Shown: positions 48,534 to 58,100, counted from the first letter of the stretch. The stretch is 64,000 nt of DNA from an uncultured Candidatus Saccharibacteria bacterium (GCA_947302125.1 CAMYUL010000002.1:1-64000); one strand, 5' to 3'. The notes: generated by a model from the letters alone, not told the origin. Translations and numbers: made by a program.

Positions 48534-49972
48534 CAAAACAGGAAGCCCCAGAGGTAGAGCCAGTCAAAAAGCCCGTCCAAAGTCGCGGCCGCTTTATTGA
48601 TTTTGCCCCAAAGCGCGCAAGGCGTGCTACCCCTGTTCCTGCCTCTATTCCTGACCCTATCGAAGAACCTATTTCTGAGCCAGACTCGCTCATTTTAGAT
48701 GATTTCGTCGATCCTGGATTCTCGGAAGAGCCTAACTCGATCAATGAATTTCCTGATGAAATTACCCCAGAAATCCCAGAGGAGACTTCGGAAGTCCCAG
48801 AGAAGACCTCTAAGGTGAAAGCCTCTAAGACCTCAGAAGAAACCCCTGAAACCCCAGAAAAGCCCGCAAGACGCGCTAGAAAGCCCCTCATAAACACTAG
48901 CGGTATCTTTGACTTTATCCGTCCAAAAACCGCTAAGAAGGCCCCTGAAGCCGTTGTAGAGCAGATTTCTGTCGCCTCTGTCTCTGCTTCTACTCCGCGT
49001 AGCAGTCTTCGCCAGCTGACGGTCGCCGATGTGATTCGTCCGAAACGCGCCAAGCGCCCTCAGATTACCCCTGAGGAAGTCGCTGGTTTTACTGATGATA
49101 TAGAGATCCCTGCAACTACTCCTGAGGAAATTGCCGACTTTTCAGCTCTCGAGGAGGACGACAACCTTCCTCCAGTCAATGAGGACGATCTCGCTATTGC
49201 GCTCGCTGGTTTTGCCGACGAGCCGGACAGCCCGGGCCTTTCCGCCCCTGTTCCTACCGATGATCTTTCTCGCGAAGCTGCCGATTTTGCCGAAGAAATT
49301 GACGCCCTAGACGAGCTTGCTACCGGTGATGGTAATAAGATTGACGACGAGTTAGCTGAGGCTCTCGATCTCGAGACTAAGGAGTTCGTCGCCGAGCCAA
49401 AGCCACTCTTTAATCGGCCAAAGCCTCCAGTCAAGCCAGTTGCCACCGTCACCACTGTTGCCGCCGTTACCTCGGTGGAGCCAGAAATTATCGAGAATGA
49501 GCGTGTTTCTGACCAAGATTTTGCCAGTGGCGGTCGTGGTATCAATTACGACCCATTAGTTAAAGATGCCGAAAGAGCCGAAGAAGAGGCTAGAAAGCGC
49601 GCCGAAGAGAAGGAAAAAGCCCGCATCGCTAAGGCCAAGGCCGAAGCTCCAGATGGCAATATGTATACCTTGGGTGGCCGCTCGCCATTCCTCACCTCTG
49701 TTCACGTTGAGAAGCGCCCGCTTTCTCAATATGTTCCAAGCAACATGACCTCTCTAGAAACCATGGCCGAGACCCCTGTCAAGAACGTCTACCGCGCCAA
49801 GCTCAAGAAGACACTAGAAGACGATGCTAAGGAAATCCACCGCCAGACTTTGATCGTCTCGCCTCCTATGGACTCCAAGACTCGTTCTACTGCTCTCGTC
49901 TTCGCAATTCTTCTCACCGTCCTCCTCGGGGCTGGCGTTGGCGCCCTTGTTTACCTGGTTTTCTTCCAATAA
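48530..49972 (+). CDS. Disordered acidic/proline-rich protein with C-terminal TM
   Basis: E/P/S-rich body, terminal TM STALVFAILLTVLLGAGVGALVYLVFF; ATGA overlap with tpiA. Confidence 0.75.
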   Translation: MTKQEAPEVEPVKKPVQSRGRFIDFAPKRARRATPVPASIPDPIEEPISEPDSLILDDFVDPGFSEEPNSINEFPDEITPEIPEETSEVPEKTSKVKASKTSEETPETPEKPARRARKPLINTSGIFDFIRPKTAKKAPEAVVEQISVASVSASTPRSSLRQLTVADVIRPKRAKRPQITPEEVAGFTDDIEIPATTPEEIADFSALEEDDNLPPVNEDDLAIALAGFADEPDSPGLSAPVPTDDLSREAADFAEEIDALDELATGDGNKIDDELAEALDLETKEFVAEPKPLFNRPKPPVKPVATVTTVAAVTSVEPEIIENERVSDQDFASGGRGINYDPLVKDAERAEEEARKRAEEKEKARIAKAKAEAPDGNMYTLGGRSPFLTSVHVEKRPLSQYVPSNMTSLETMAETPVKNVYRAKLKKTLEDDAKEIHRQTLIVSPPMDSKTRSTALVFAILLTVLLGAGVGALVYLVFFQ

Positions 49973-50011
49973 TCTGATTTATATGTTATAATGATGTAGC
50001 AAACACCGTAT

Positions 50012-50089
50012 GGTGGGATTAGCTCAGATGGTTAGAGCGTCTGATTGTGGTCCAGAAGGTCGTCGGTTCGATCCCGATATCCCACCCCA
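50012..50089 (+). tRNA. tRNA-His (GTG)
   Basis: G-1 opposite C73, loop TTGTGGT, T-arm GGTTCGATCCC, encoded CCA. Confidence 0.94.
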
Positions 50090-50091
50090 GT

Positions 50092-50166
50092 GCGAGTGTA
50101 GTACAGCGGCTAGTATACAAGTTTTCCAAACTTGGGATGAGGGTTCGACCCCCTCCACTCGCACCA
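50092..50166 (+). tRNA. tRNA-Gly (TCC)
   Basis: GCGAGTG/CACTCGC acceptor, CAAGT-TTTCCAA-ACTTG, encoded CCA. Confidence 0.93.
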
Positions 50167-50276
50167 GCAACACCCTTCGGGTGTTGTTTTGCTTCGCAAA
50201 ACTGCAGGGCTTCGCCCTGCGCCAGTGCTCTGCACGCTTGGCGTTCGCACCAGCAACACCCTTCGGGTGTTGTTTT
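50159..50276 (+). repeat. 32-bp direct repeat of tRNA-Gly 3' tail plus terminator (50159-50190 and 50245-50276)
   Basis: TCGCACCAGCAACACCCTTCGGGTGTTGTTTT twice, 86-bp offset. Confidence 0.85.
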
Positions 50277-50304
50277 TATATCCGCCCCACCCTGCGCCCA
50301 CCCC

Positions 50305-50333
50305 TTGACTTTTTTCAGTTTTTGTGGTAGAAT
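50305..50333 (+). promoter_or_regulatory. Sigma70 promoter
   Basis: TTGACT-N17-TAGAAT. Confidence 0.7.
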
Positions 50334-50390
50334 ACAGAAGTTACACAGAGTTAACGTACATTAAAACGATGTATCAAAGGAGGGGAATAA

Positions 50391-51683
50391 ATGATACTTG
50401 ATTACATAATGTCGGCCCTGATTGGGGTCTGCGCGATCTTGATGTTTTTCGTATTCATCACTGACGCGCTCTCAAAGACCAGGAAATTCATCCTGTTTTT
50501 TATGGCGCTTGCAGCCATCGTGCTGCTCTTAGCGGACCATTTCACCCATCTCTACGATGGGGCACCAACTGTCGCCGCAGCGACGATTGCTAGATTAGGC
50601 AAGTTCCTAACCTACGGCATGTATCTGTACATCATCTTCGTTTTCAATCAGTATATTGATGATTTACTGACTACTAGCGGGGCAATTACAGAGAAGCCGA
50701 TCGATCTCAAGACCGCGGAAGCCATCCTTTTTATAGGCATGATTGCGCTTGTCTTCGCGCAGGGCGGAAACCTTTATTATTACTACGATTCGGCCAATTT
50801 TTACCATCGTCTGCCGAGTTATCCGCTTGCGTATCTGTTTCCGGTTTGCGCCTTGATGATCCAATTATTAGTCATCATTAAATACAGGGATAAGATTAGG
50901 AAACGCATGTTGCTCCCGCTAGTCTTATTCTTGACTTTGCCACTCGCGGCAGCAGCGCTTCAGTTTGTGATCCACAAGGTGTCGATTACGTCGATCTCTA
51001 TCGTATCGATGATAGTACTTCTGTACTGCTTCTCGATATTAGACGTAAATAAGATCGTCAAAACTGCCCACAAGAGGGAGCTAGACACTCTCTTACAGAA
51101 ACAGAAGATGGCAGAGGAAATTACCTTGGCCCTCGCCGAGGCGATTGATGCCAAGGATAAGTACACCAATGGCCACTCAAAACGAGTAGCTGAGTACTCC
51201 GTGATGATCGCTGAGCGTGCCGGCTATTCCAGAGAAGACTGCGATAGAATTCATCTGCTTGCAATCTTGCACGATGTTGGCAAAATCGGTATACCAGATG
51301 CTATCATCAATAAGGAAGGCCATCTCACCGAAGAGGAGTTCGCGATTATCAAGACACATCCGACGGTGGGCAGGGAAATCTTGAGCAAAATCACAATTTC
51401 TCCTGATCTGGCCATCGGCGCTAGCTTCCATCATGAGCGCTATGACGGCACCGGCTATCCGTTTGGTCTCAAGGGTGAAGAAATCCCCGAGGCTGCCCGC
51501 ATTATTGCCGTTGCTGACACTTATGACGCAATGTCTTCTAAGAGAAGCTATCGTGACGTTCTCCCCAGGGAGAAAATCAGAAGCGAGCTGCAGCGCGGTA
51601 TCGGCACACAGTTCGACCCCAGATTTGCCAAAATCATGATCGAGCTAATCGATACAGACACAACATATCAAATGAGGGGGTGA
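50391..51683 (+). CDS. Membrane HD-GYP-type phosphohydrolase
   Basis: Seven-plus TM N-terminus; ILHDVGKIGIPDAIINKEGHLTEEEF, HHERYDGTGYPFGL; AAAGGAGGGG upstream. Confidence 0.9.
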   Translation: MILDYIMSALIGVCAILMFFVFITDALSKTRKFILFFMALAAIVLLLADHFTHLYDGAPTVAAATIARLGKFLTYGMYLYIIFVFNQYIDDLLTTSGAITEKPIDLKTAEAILFIGMIALVFAQGGNLYYYYDSANFYHRLPSYPLAYLFPVCALMIQLLVIIKYRDKIRKRMLLPLVLFLTLPLAAAALQFVIHKVSITSISIVSMIVLLYCFSILDVNKIVKTAHKRELDTLLQKQKMAEEITLALAEAIDAKDKYTNGHSKRVAEYSVMIAERAGYSREDCDRIHLLAILHDVGKIGIPDAIINKEGHLTEEEFAIIKTHPTVGREILSKITISPDLAIGASFHHERYDGTGYPFGLKGEEIPEAARIIAVADTYDAMSSKRSYRDVLPREKIRSELQRGIGTQFDPRFAKIMIELIDTDTTYQMRG

Positions 51684-51695
51684 TCATCGTTTATA

Positions 51696-51724
51696 AAAAG
51701 CACCAGATATCTGGTGCTTTTTTC
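51696..51724. terminator. Bidirectional intrinsic terminator
   Basis: aaaaagcaccagatatctggtgctttttt. Confidence 0.9.
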
Positions 51725-52191
51725 TATCTGTGCCTCAAGCTAATTGGCGCGCGCATCGCACTTTTTGGTCCGCTCGCCACCGCTCGCGCCCGCGTCATGG
51801 ACTGATCTACCGGATTTCCTACACTGTGCCGATTGCCGCCAGTTCCCGCATAAGCTGCACTCGCCTTGTTTCCGCCTTCACCCTCGCTAGCATATCGTCC
51901 CCCCTCTGTAGAATACCTATTACTCCCCGTCGCCTGACCACTAGCCGATTTCGGCTTCCAAGCCTTCGCTCTCTGTAGTCCATAAAAAGAATTTACGATC
52001 TTAGCATTTCTGTACCCCTGTATGTATTTACGCTGTTCTTCCATCGCCTGCCGCGCTGCAAAGCTCGCCCCCTCGCCGCCAGCCGTCCCCAAGCTATCGC
52101 CACTTTGCGCCTGCGCATACCCAGAAGAGTGAAACACATCCTCTTTTTTCAGATCTTTATTCGCATAATCAATTACGATTTTCTCGCGCAT
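51724..52191 (-). CDS. Hypothetical G/A/S-rich protein
   Basis: 155 aa, minus-strand TGGTATAAT 6 nt before ATG. Confidence 0.6.
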   Translation of the reverse strand: MREKIVIDYANKDLKKEDVFHSSGYAQAQSGDSLGTAGGEGASFAARQAMEEQRKYIQGYRNAKIVNSFYGLQRAKAWKPKSASGQATGSNRYSTEGGRYASEGEGGNKASAAYAGTGGNRHSVGNPVDQSMTRARAVASGPKSAMRAPISLRHR

Positions 52192-52302
52192 AATTATATT
52201 ATACCATAAACATTTTCCACTAGCTTACCGCCCATGCTTAAAATAAGCATACAAATCATCCCTATCCATGCTTGCACAGCCGCACATATTACGCCATAAT
52301 AC

Positions 52303-52331
52303 TTGACAATTTTAAGCATGTGTGCTATAAT
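52303..52331 (+). promoter_or_regulatory. Sigma70 promoter
   Basis: TTGACA-N17-TATAAT with TGn extension. Confidence 0.8.
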
Positions 52332-52414
52332 GAAGTCACAATACCGTTTTGGGAGTAATTGTCTCCCATGTAGCTTAAAAACAAGTAGATTCCATGATAA
52401 AGGAGGGAACAAAC

Positions 52415-53719
52415 ATGGCATTATACAACAAGGATTATTACACAGGTATGCCCGATGAGCTCGCAACAGAGCTCTTAGGCGTAAGAGAGGCTCACGCCTC
52501 TTTCAAGGAGTTAGCTGAAGCCGTAAAGGCTCGTCGTGACCGCATAGCGGAAATCGAAAAGCTTTTACCGAAGAAAAAAGAAACATTCGAGAAAGCTCTC
52601 AGCACAGCCAAGAAGACAGCTAAGGAAGCCAAGGAAGCCGGCGAGAAATTCACATCCAATGAGCTCAATGCTGAAGAATACAATAAAATTGTATCAGAAG
52701 CTAAAGCTAGTAAGGATCACGCTGAAGAAATTGCAGCCTCTATCTCCAAATTGGAGAAAGAGCTCAAAGAGCTCGAGGCTGAAGAGTCTGCTTGGCTTAA
52801 AACCGAGGAAAAACTCACAACAAAGCAGCGCCGTGCCTTGAAAAAGGCCATGGCCGCCGCTAAAGCAGCAAAGCCCGAGCCCGATGATTCTGACGAAGAC
52901 ACTCATGAAGCTTCGAAAGGAGAATGGGACGACCTCAAAAAAGCTCACAAGACGGACGAAGAGCTCGCTAAAGAGCTCGACGACCTCTTTGCCGAAGATA
53001 GCGAAGATAATCCAGCCGTCAAAGAGAAAGATCCTGAATTCCAGGCTGCAATGGATAAATTCCTCAAAGCCATGGAAGAGGACGATGACGAGGATGAGGA
53101 CAGTGATGATAAGTCTGAGGAAGATGATAAATCTGAAGATGAATCAGGCAATGTACAGGAACAGAAAACAGTATATGCACAGAAACAGAAGGAGAAGAGA
53201 AGTATGAAAAATAGTAGCCTGAATTTTTACACAGAACTTGGTTCCAATGCGTTTGATTACGATCATGGCAAAGGAATGACGGACTCGCTAAGAGAGTGGA
53301 TTAAGTCAACCCTTGAAGATGATAGGACACTTGCTGAAGACGCTGTTCTTTCGCACCTTGGGGTAATTCTTAAGAAGAACCCCGACCTTATTGGTGCGGT
53401 AAAAGACGCCATAGTAAAGGCAGAAGAATATAATATGCCTTACAAAACAGTATTTGTGTCAAAAGTGACCGGATTTGCTTTTGAAACCAAGGCTGAGGCT
53501 GAGGAGTCAATCAAAGATTTCCTCGCTGTCGGTGCCACCGATTTCGAAAGCTGCTTCGAAATTCGCCATACGGCGAACGGAGCATACGTAGAGGAATCCG
53601 AAGTTGAGGCCTACATCAATAGCTTCGACGGAGACAGAGATGCTCTCCGCCGCCAACTCCATATGACAGCACCCGCCAAAGCAGCTAAGCCCGGCAAGGG
53701 CAAAGCCGCGAAGGCATAA
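52415..53719 (+). CDS. Acidic coiled-coil hypothetical protein
   Basis: MALYNKDYYTGMPDELATELLG...; K/E-rich coiled coil; AAAGGAGGG upstream. Confidence 0.75.
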   Translation: MALYNKDYYTGMPDELATELLGVREAHASFKELAEAVKARRDRIAEIEKLLPKKKETFEKALSTAKKTAKEAKEAGEKFTSNELNAEEYNKIVSEAKASKDHAEEIAASISKLEKELKELEAEESAWLKTEEKLTTKQRRALKKAMAAAKAAKPEPDDSDEDTHEASKGEWDDLKKAHKTDEELAKELDDLFAEDSEDNPAVKEKDPEFQAAMDKFLKAMEEDDDEDEDSDDKSEEDDKSEDESGNVQEQKTVYAQKQKEKRSMKNSSLNFYTELGSNAFDYDHGKGMTDSLREWIKSTLEDDRTLAEDAVLSHLGVILKKNPDLIGAVKDAIVKAEEYNMPYKTVFVSKVTGFAFETKAEAEESIKDFLAVGATDFESCFEIRHTANGAYVEESEVEAYINSFDGDRDALRRQLHMTAPAKAAKPGKGKAAKA

Positions 53720-53805
53720 ACCCTCCTGCAGTGTTGTGTCCTCCTTTCAAAGAAAAGGGAACAACAGCACACATTAAAAGGAGGAACACAACCGGTATTG
53801 TACAA

Positions 53806-53830
53806 GGCCCCGCATATTGCGGGGCCAATT
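53806..53830 (+). terminator. Intrinsic terminator
   Basis: GGCCCCGCATATTGCGGGGCC-AATTTTTG. Confidence 0.8.
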
Positions 53831-53963
53831 TTTGTCTCAAAAATACCCGATTTTTGCCAAAAATCAACCAAAAAAGCATAAAAACAATAAAAAGCAAGCA
53901 AAACCACCCCAATAGCACCACTCCCACCCCTGTTACACCCCCGCCAAAAACGTGTTAAAACTA

Positions 53964-53992
53964 TTGACTTTTTGACCGAAGTGTGCTATAAT
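53964..53992 (+). promoter_or_regulatory. Sigma70 promoter with about 180-nt structured leader
   Basis: TTGACT-N17-TATAAT; hairpins CTCAGATACA-AA-TGTATCTGAG and CCCAGAA...TTTCTGGG before ATG 54177. Confidence 0.8.
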
Positions 53993-54176
53993 GAAAGTAG
54001 TCTGTGGGAAAGAGTTTAGAAAGCACCATTCTCATTTGACGACCATTAAAATCGAATCATCTCAGATACAAATGTATCTGAGTGTGTGCTAAATACCCTT
54101 TTCTCCCAGAACGAGCGTTTCTGGGTTCTATATAGATGTTGTTATCACAGTACGTACAATACAGGAGGAATAGTTT

Positions 54177-54728
54177 ATGAGTACAACATTAGTAATTTTA
54201 TTGAGCGTTATAGTAGCAGTATTAACCTGTGGAGTAATCTACTACGCCGCAAGGTCGGTAAAGGAAGGGAAGAAGGCGACAATCGAAAAGCCCGTTGGGC
54301 TTACCATGATTGTGCTCAATCTTGGCGGGGGCATTGCTGCTCTCGCACTAAGTCACGCCTTTCCGATTGCAGTCAAAGTAATCAGCATTATCTTCTTGAT
54401 AGCGCTAATTATCCTGCAGCTTTACAACAAGCAGGGCAAATACCGGGCTCTTGCCTGGGACTGCTGTGCCGGAATCTTCGGCATAGCCTTAGCAATGTCA
54501 ATTGCGGGCCAGTTTGACAAGAAGGGCCCGAAATTCACTGAATTGTGGTGGCTGCTACTTGTGTTGGCAGTACCAGTACTCGGTTTTATTGCAGATAAGT
54601 TAAGGGACAGAGAAGTAAAATTCAACATCCCGAAGCTGAATAAGGGCGAAGTATTCGCCCTTGCGTTGTTTGTAATATTGGCACTGGCGCTCGTCGCCGG
54701 AATTATCGCCATAGTCAAACTTAGCTGA
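54177..54728 (+). CDS. Hypothetical polytopic membrane protein
   Basis: About six TM segments; AGGAGGAATAGTTT before ATG. Confidence 0.75.
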   Translation: MSTTLVILLSVIVAVLTCGVIYYAARSVKEGKKATIEKPVGLTMIVLNLGGGIAALALSHAFPIAVKVISIIFLIALIILQLYNKQGKYRALAWDCCAGIFGIALAMSIAGQFDKKGPKFTELWWLLLVLAVPVLGFIADKLRDREVKFNIPKLNKGEVFALALFVILALALVAGIIAIVKLS

Positions 54729-54746
54729 TGAAGGGAGGTGGCAGCT

Positions 54747-56444
54747 ATGAAGAGAACAAGAAAAGAACGTCGGCGTAAGCCGATGAAGAAGAGGGAGACC
54801 GTCTTTTGGATCATAGACGGGATCTTGATGTGTGCGGTCGTGATAATTTGCATAGCAATTATTATGATCATCGCAAAACCAACAGCCGCTACTCCTACTC
54901 CTATCAAGGATAACAAGGTAGCAGCTGAGCCCAAAACTGAAGAGCAGGTTATCTCGACCATGAAGGAAGAGGCAATCGCAAACGAAACCAAGGTCACAGC
55001 CGAAGCTGAGACTGAGGAAGAAGTTGAAGAGGTTACTGAAGTGACCGAAGAAGAGGTTAAGGAAGAGGAGTATGCTTACTCCAACAACTTAACTGACGAG
55101 GACGTAGCTTCAGTGGCTGGGTTCTTCGAGGAGGCTCCTGATATTGATGAAGACGCTTACAAGGCATTCATCGAGGAATACAAGGAATATCTTCAGGACT
55201 ATGATTTAGATCCTGATGGCAATCTCCTGATTCCGTTATCAGAGGAAAGCTTAAGGCAGACCGATGACGAGAGACCTTTGGCATCTGTTAACATGGGGTT
55301 AAACAAAAATCCTATAAACGATGCAATTGCCTTCCCCTTCGCTCTTACAGAAGAGCAAGTTGGGAAGGTCTTAGCTGCGAAAGCTGGCCAAAAAGTGGAT
55401 TTTTCCGAGGAAGAGATCAAGCAGCTCCGTGTTGAGTTGTTCCTTGAACTCGGTGAGAACCCTGTTCTCTTCGAAGCGTGGATGAAACTCATCACCGCCC
55501 AGAAGATCGGACAGGCGACGACAGTACTTGAATCCTGGCCAAGCGGCAAGAGATACATCGAGCTGATGGAAATCGCTCGAGACCTCGAACCATATAACGG
55601 ACTTGATTCTTACGCAGATATCCGCGGACGCGGAAATAATATCTGGCTGCGGAAAATAAAGTTCGATGGTCAATACAAGTACTATACGACGCCAGAATAT
55701 CAGCAATACGTTCTGGATGTTGTGTTACTTCTTATCCCGGCAAAAACGGATGTAGAGGTCTTAACAGCAAAAGCTGGCGACCACTACAACCTCATTCCGG
55801 GTGAAAAGAACTCTCTGAGGTTCGCCCAGCCGGCGAACTACAAGGAGACTCTCGCATCCTTGGTATTCAAGATTTACACCAAGGATGGCAAAGTTGCCAT
55901 TAAGTTCGGTGCTAATCTTCGCGACAAACGTCCGGAGGTCCTGAACTATACGGTGACTCGTAAGCCAGTGCGGCAGTCAAAGCCTAAGCCGCAGCTGCAG
56001 CCGCAGCCGCAGCCTAATCCGGATCCGGGTTCAAACAATCCGAATCCAAACGATCCTCCGAAGGAGAATCCACCTGAGAAGAAGAATCCAAATGAGGATC
56101 CTGCCGCTCAGGGCAACGCCCCGATAGGGGGCGGCACCAACGATGATCCTGGTCCTGGACCTTGGAAGCCCGATCAGGGCAACTCAAAGTCCGACAAAGT
56201 CGAGGAGTCACAATATCAGCAGGGTAACAGCGTAAATACTGACGGGGCTAACCCGAACCAGTACGAGCAGGGACCTACTGCTGACAACACCGACAATGGT
56301 TCAGTGCCCGACACAGCGGCACCAAGCAACCAGATCGGAATAGGTGATGGAGTTAACAACAACTCCTACACCGACATCGCCACTGGTCAGCAGACCGACG
56401 GCGGCAACAACCATGGTGCCATCAGTGCACCGCCGGTTGAATAG
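54747..56444 (+). CDS. Secreted/anchored protein with acidic N-region and P/N/G-rich C-terminal tail
   Basis: KR-rich start, TM, acidic helix region, QPQPNPDPGSNNPNPNDPPK tail; AGGGAGG upstream. Confidence 0.75.
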   Translation: MKRTRKERRRKPMKKRETVFWIIDGILMCAVVIICIAIIMIIAKPTAATPTPIKDNKVAAEPKTEEQVISTMKEEAIANETKVTAEAETEEEVEEVTEVTEEEVKEEEYAYSNNLTDEDVASVAGFFEEAPDIDEDAYKAFIEEYKEYLQDYDLDPDGNLLIPLSEESLRQTDDERPLASVNMGLNKNPINDAIAFPFALTEEQVGKVLAAKAGQKVDFSEEEIKQLRVELFLELGENPVLFEAWMKLITAQKIGQATTVLESWPSGKRYIELMEIARDLEPYNGLDSYADIRGRGNNIWLRKIKFDGQYKYYTTPEYQQYVLDVVLLLIPAKTDVEVLTAKAGDHYNLIPGEKNSLRFAQPANYKETLASLVFKIYTKDGKVAIKFGANLRDKRPEVLNYTVTRKPVRQSKPKPQLQPQPQPNPDPGSNNPNPNDPPKENPPEKKNPNEDPAAQGNAPIGGGTNDDPGPGPWKPDQGNSKSDKVEESQYQQGNSVNTDGANPNQYEQGPTADNTDNGSVPDTAAPSNQIGIGDGVNNNSYTDIATGQQTDGGNNHGAISAPPVE

Positions 56445-56654
56445 CACTAGCACACACAAGCACATTAAATATAGGGGTGGCTCCCACGAGCCACCCCAAT
56501 CCCAAGATTTGTGTTTGAGATGATTCGATTTTGCATGGTTAAGAAGAAAATTAAAAATTCGGCTAGCAAAATCAAAACCGTTAGGTACAAACAGTGCCTA
56601 AAAAAAGCGATTATTTACTAACTAATTAATATCTCTTCGAAAGGAGAAAATATT

Positions 56655-57941
56655 ATGAAAGCAATTAAAACTGTTTCCGCAGTTGTAGCTTCTGCTGCAA
56701 TCGTCGGTATCAACGCTGCTCCAGCTGTTATGGCTTGGGGCGACAACAGCGGCAAAGCTAATGGCCGCGATATGTACACCTTGGAAAACTGTGAAGGTAC
56801 TGGCTATGGCCGTACTAACTGTACAGTTTCCCCATCTATGGGTGACAAAGTTACCTTCAACTCTTACAAGAATGGTAACATCGGTGACGAGCGTAACTTC
56901 GTCGGCGCCCGTGAAAATACTGGCATCAACGCTGGTGTTAACAACGTTTGGAACGCTAATGAAATCACCGTAGAAGATGGTAAGGAATACCTCGTTCGTC
57001 TTTACGCTCACAACAACAACCCAAATGGTAAAGTTGCAGAAGGTGTAACCCTTCACTTTACTCTTCCTACCGAAGCTGGTACTGAACTTAGCGTTCAGGG
57101 TTCTATCGATTCTACCAACGCTGACCCAACTCGCGTTTATGATGACGTAGTTTTCAAATCCGCTGATGGTAGCCAGTTCTACCTTGACTACATTGAAGGT
57201 TCTGCTCACTTTGAGAATAACTTCATTGGCGCAAATGGTGGCTACACACTTTCTGATGACATTATCACCAGCAAGGGTGTTTTGATCGGTGATAGCGAAC
57301 TTGATGGCCAGGTTCCTGGCTGTTTCAAGTACGCTTCTTACACTACTATCCGTGTCAAAGCTCACTACTTGAACAAATCTTTCAAGGTTGAGAAAACTGT
57401 CCGTAACGTAACTAACGGTGAGAAGACCTTCTCCGACACTGTCGATGCTAAGGTTGGTGACATCGTTGAGTACCAGATCTACTTCGAGAACATTTCTGGT
57501 CAGCATATGGACAACGTCGTAGTCCGCGATCTTCTTCCAAACAACATGGAATATATCGACGGTTCTACTAAACTTTACAACCAGGCTCACCAACAGGGTG
57601 CTATCAACAATAATGACACCATTCCATCTACCGGTATCAATATTGGTAGCTATGATGACGGTGCTAATGCCTACATCCGCTTCCGCGCTGTAGTCGTTGA
57701 TAAGAGCATGGTTTGTGGTACTAACAAACTCGTGAACTGGGGTCAGGTCGGTGTCGGCAAGACCACTATTCAGGATAATGCCTTCGTGATGGTTAAGAAG
57801 ACTCAGGGTTGTGATACTATTCCTACTACTCCAGTAGAAGACCTCCCAACCACTGGTCCTGTATCTATCATGGCTGGCGCTCTTGGCGCTGGTGGCATCG
57901 TAACCGCTGCTGGTTACGTCATTGCTAGCCGTAAGCACTAA
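56655..57941 (+). CDS. Surface protein with DUF11-like domain and LPTTG sorting signal
   Basis: Signal peptide; VGDIVEYQIYFENISGQHMDNVVVRDLLPNNMEYIDGST; LPTTG + hydrophobic + RKH tail; AAAGGAG upstream. Confidence 0.85.
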   Translation: MKAIKTVSAVVASAAIVGINAAPAVMAWGDNSGKANGRDMYTLENCEGTGYGRTNCTVSPSMGDKVTFNSYKNGNIGDERNFVGARENTGINAGVNNVWNANEITVEDGKEYLVRLYAHNNNPNGKVAEGVTLHFTLPTEAGTELSVQGSIDSTNADPTRVYDDVVFKSADGSQFYLDYIEGSAHFENNFIGANGGYTLSDDIITSKGVLIGDSELDGQVPGCFKYASYTTIRVKAHYLNKSFKVEKTVRNVTNGEKTFSDTVDAKVGDIVEYQIYFENISGQHMDNVVVRDLLPNNMEYIDGSTKLYNQAHQQGAINNNDTIPSTGINIGSYDDGANAYIRFRAVVVDKSMVCGTNKLVNWGQVGVGKTTIQDNAFVMVKKTQGCDTIPTTPVEDLPTTGPVSIMAGALGAGGIVTAAGYVIASRKH

Positions 57942-57996
57942 ATTGACCGCCTTACTGGTGGGAAATAGGCGGTGCTTCTAAACTCGCCTAACTTAC

Positions 57997-58024
57997 AAAA
58001 AGACCTCCTTCGGGAGGTCTTTTT
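57997..58024. terminator. Intrinsic terminator
   Basis: aaaaagacctcc-ttcg-ggaggtcttttt. Confidence 0.9.
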
Positions 58025-58056
58025 GGTGCCAAAGTCAAAAAACTAGCACAGAAGAT

Positions 58057-58096
58057 AAAAACAGTAATATCTAGTGTCATAATGAGATTTAGACCA
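58057..58096 (+). repeat. Truncated left half of the hairpin element
   Basis: acagtaatatctagtgtCATAATGAGATTTAGACCA, homologous to 58111-58145. Confidence 0.75.
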
Positions 58097-58100
58097 TGGA

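Noticed and set aside
50010-50364. ORFs across the tRNA-His/tRNA-Gly region
   Set aside because: They overlap two confident tRNAs and repeated terminators.
56474-56497. Hairpin GGGGTGGCT-CCCACG-AGCCACCCC as intrinsic terminator
   Set aside because: Perfect stem but no U-tract follows; not called as a terminator.
54048-56532. Insertion sequence with terminal inverted repeats
   Set aside because: No transposase inside and no target duplication recognised; kept only as a repeat observation.
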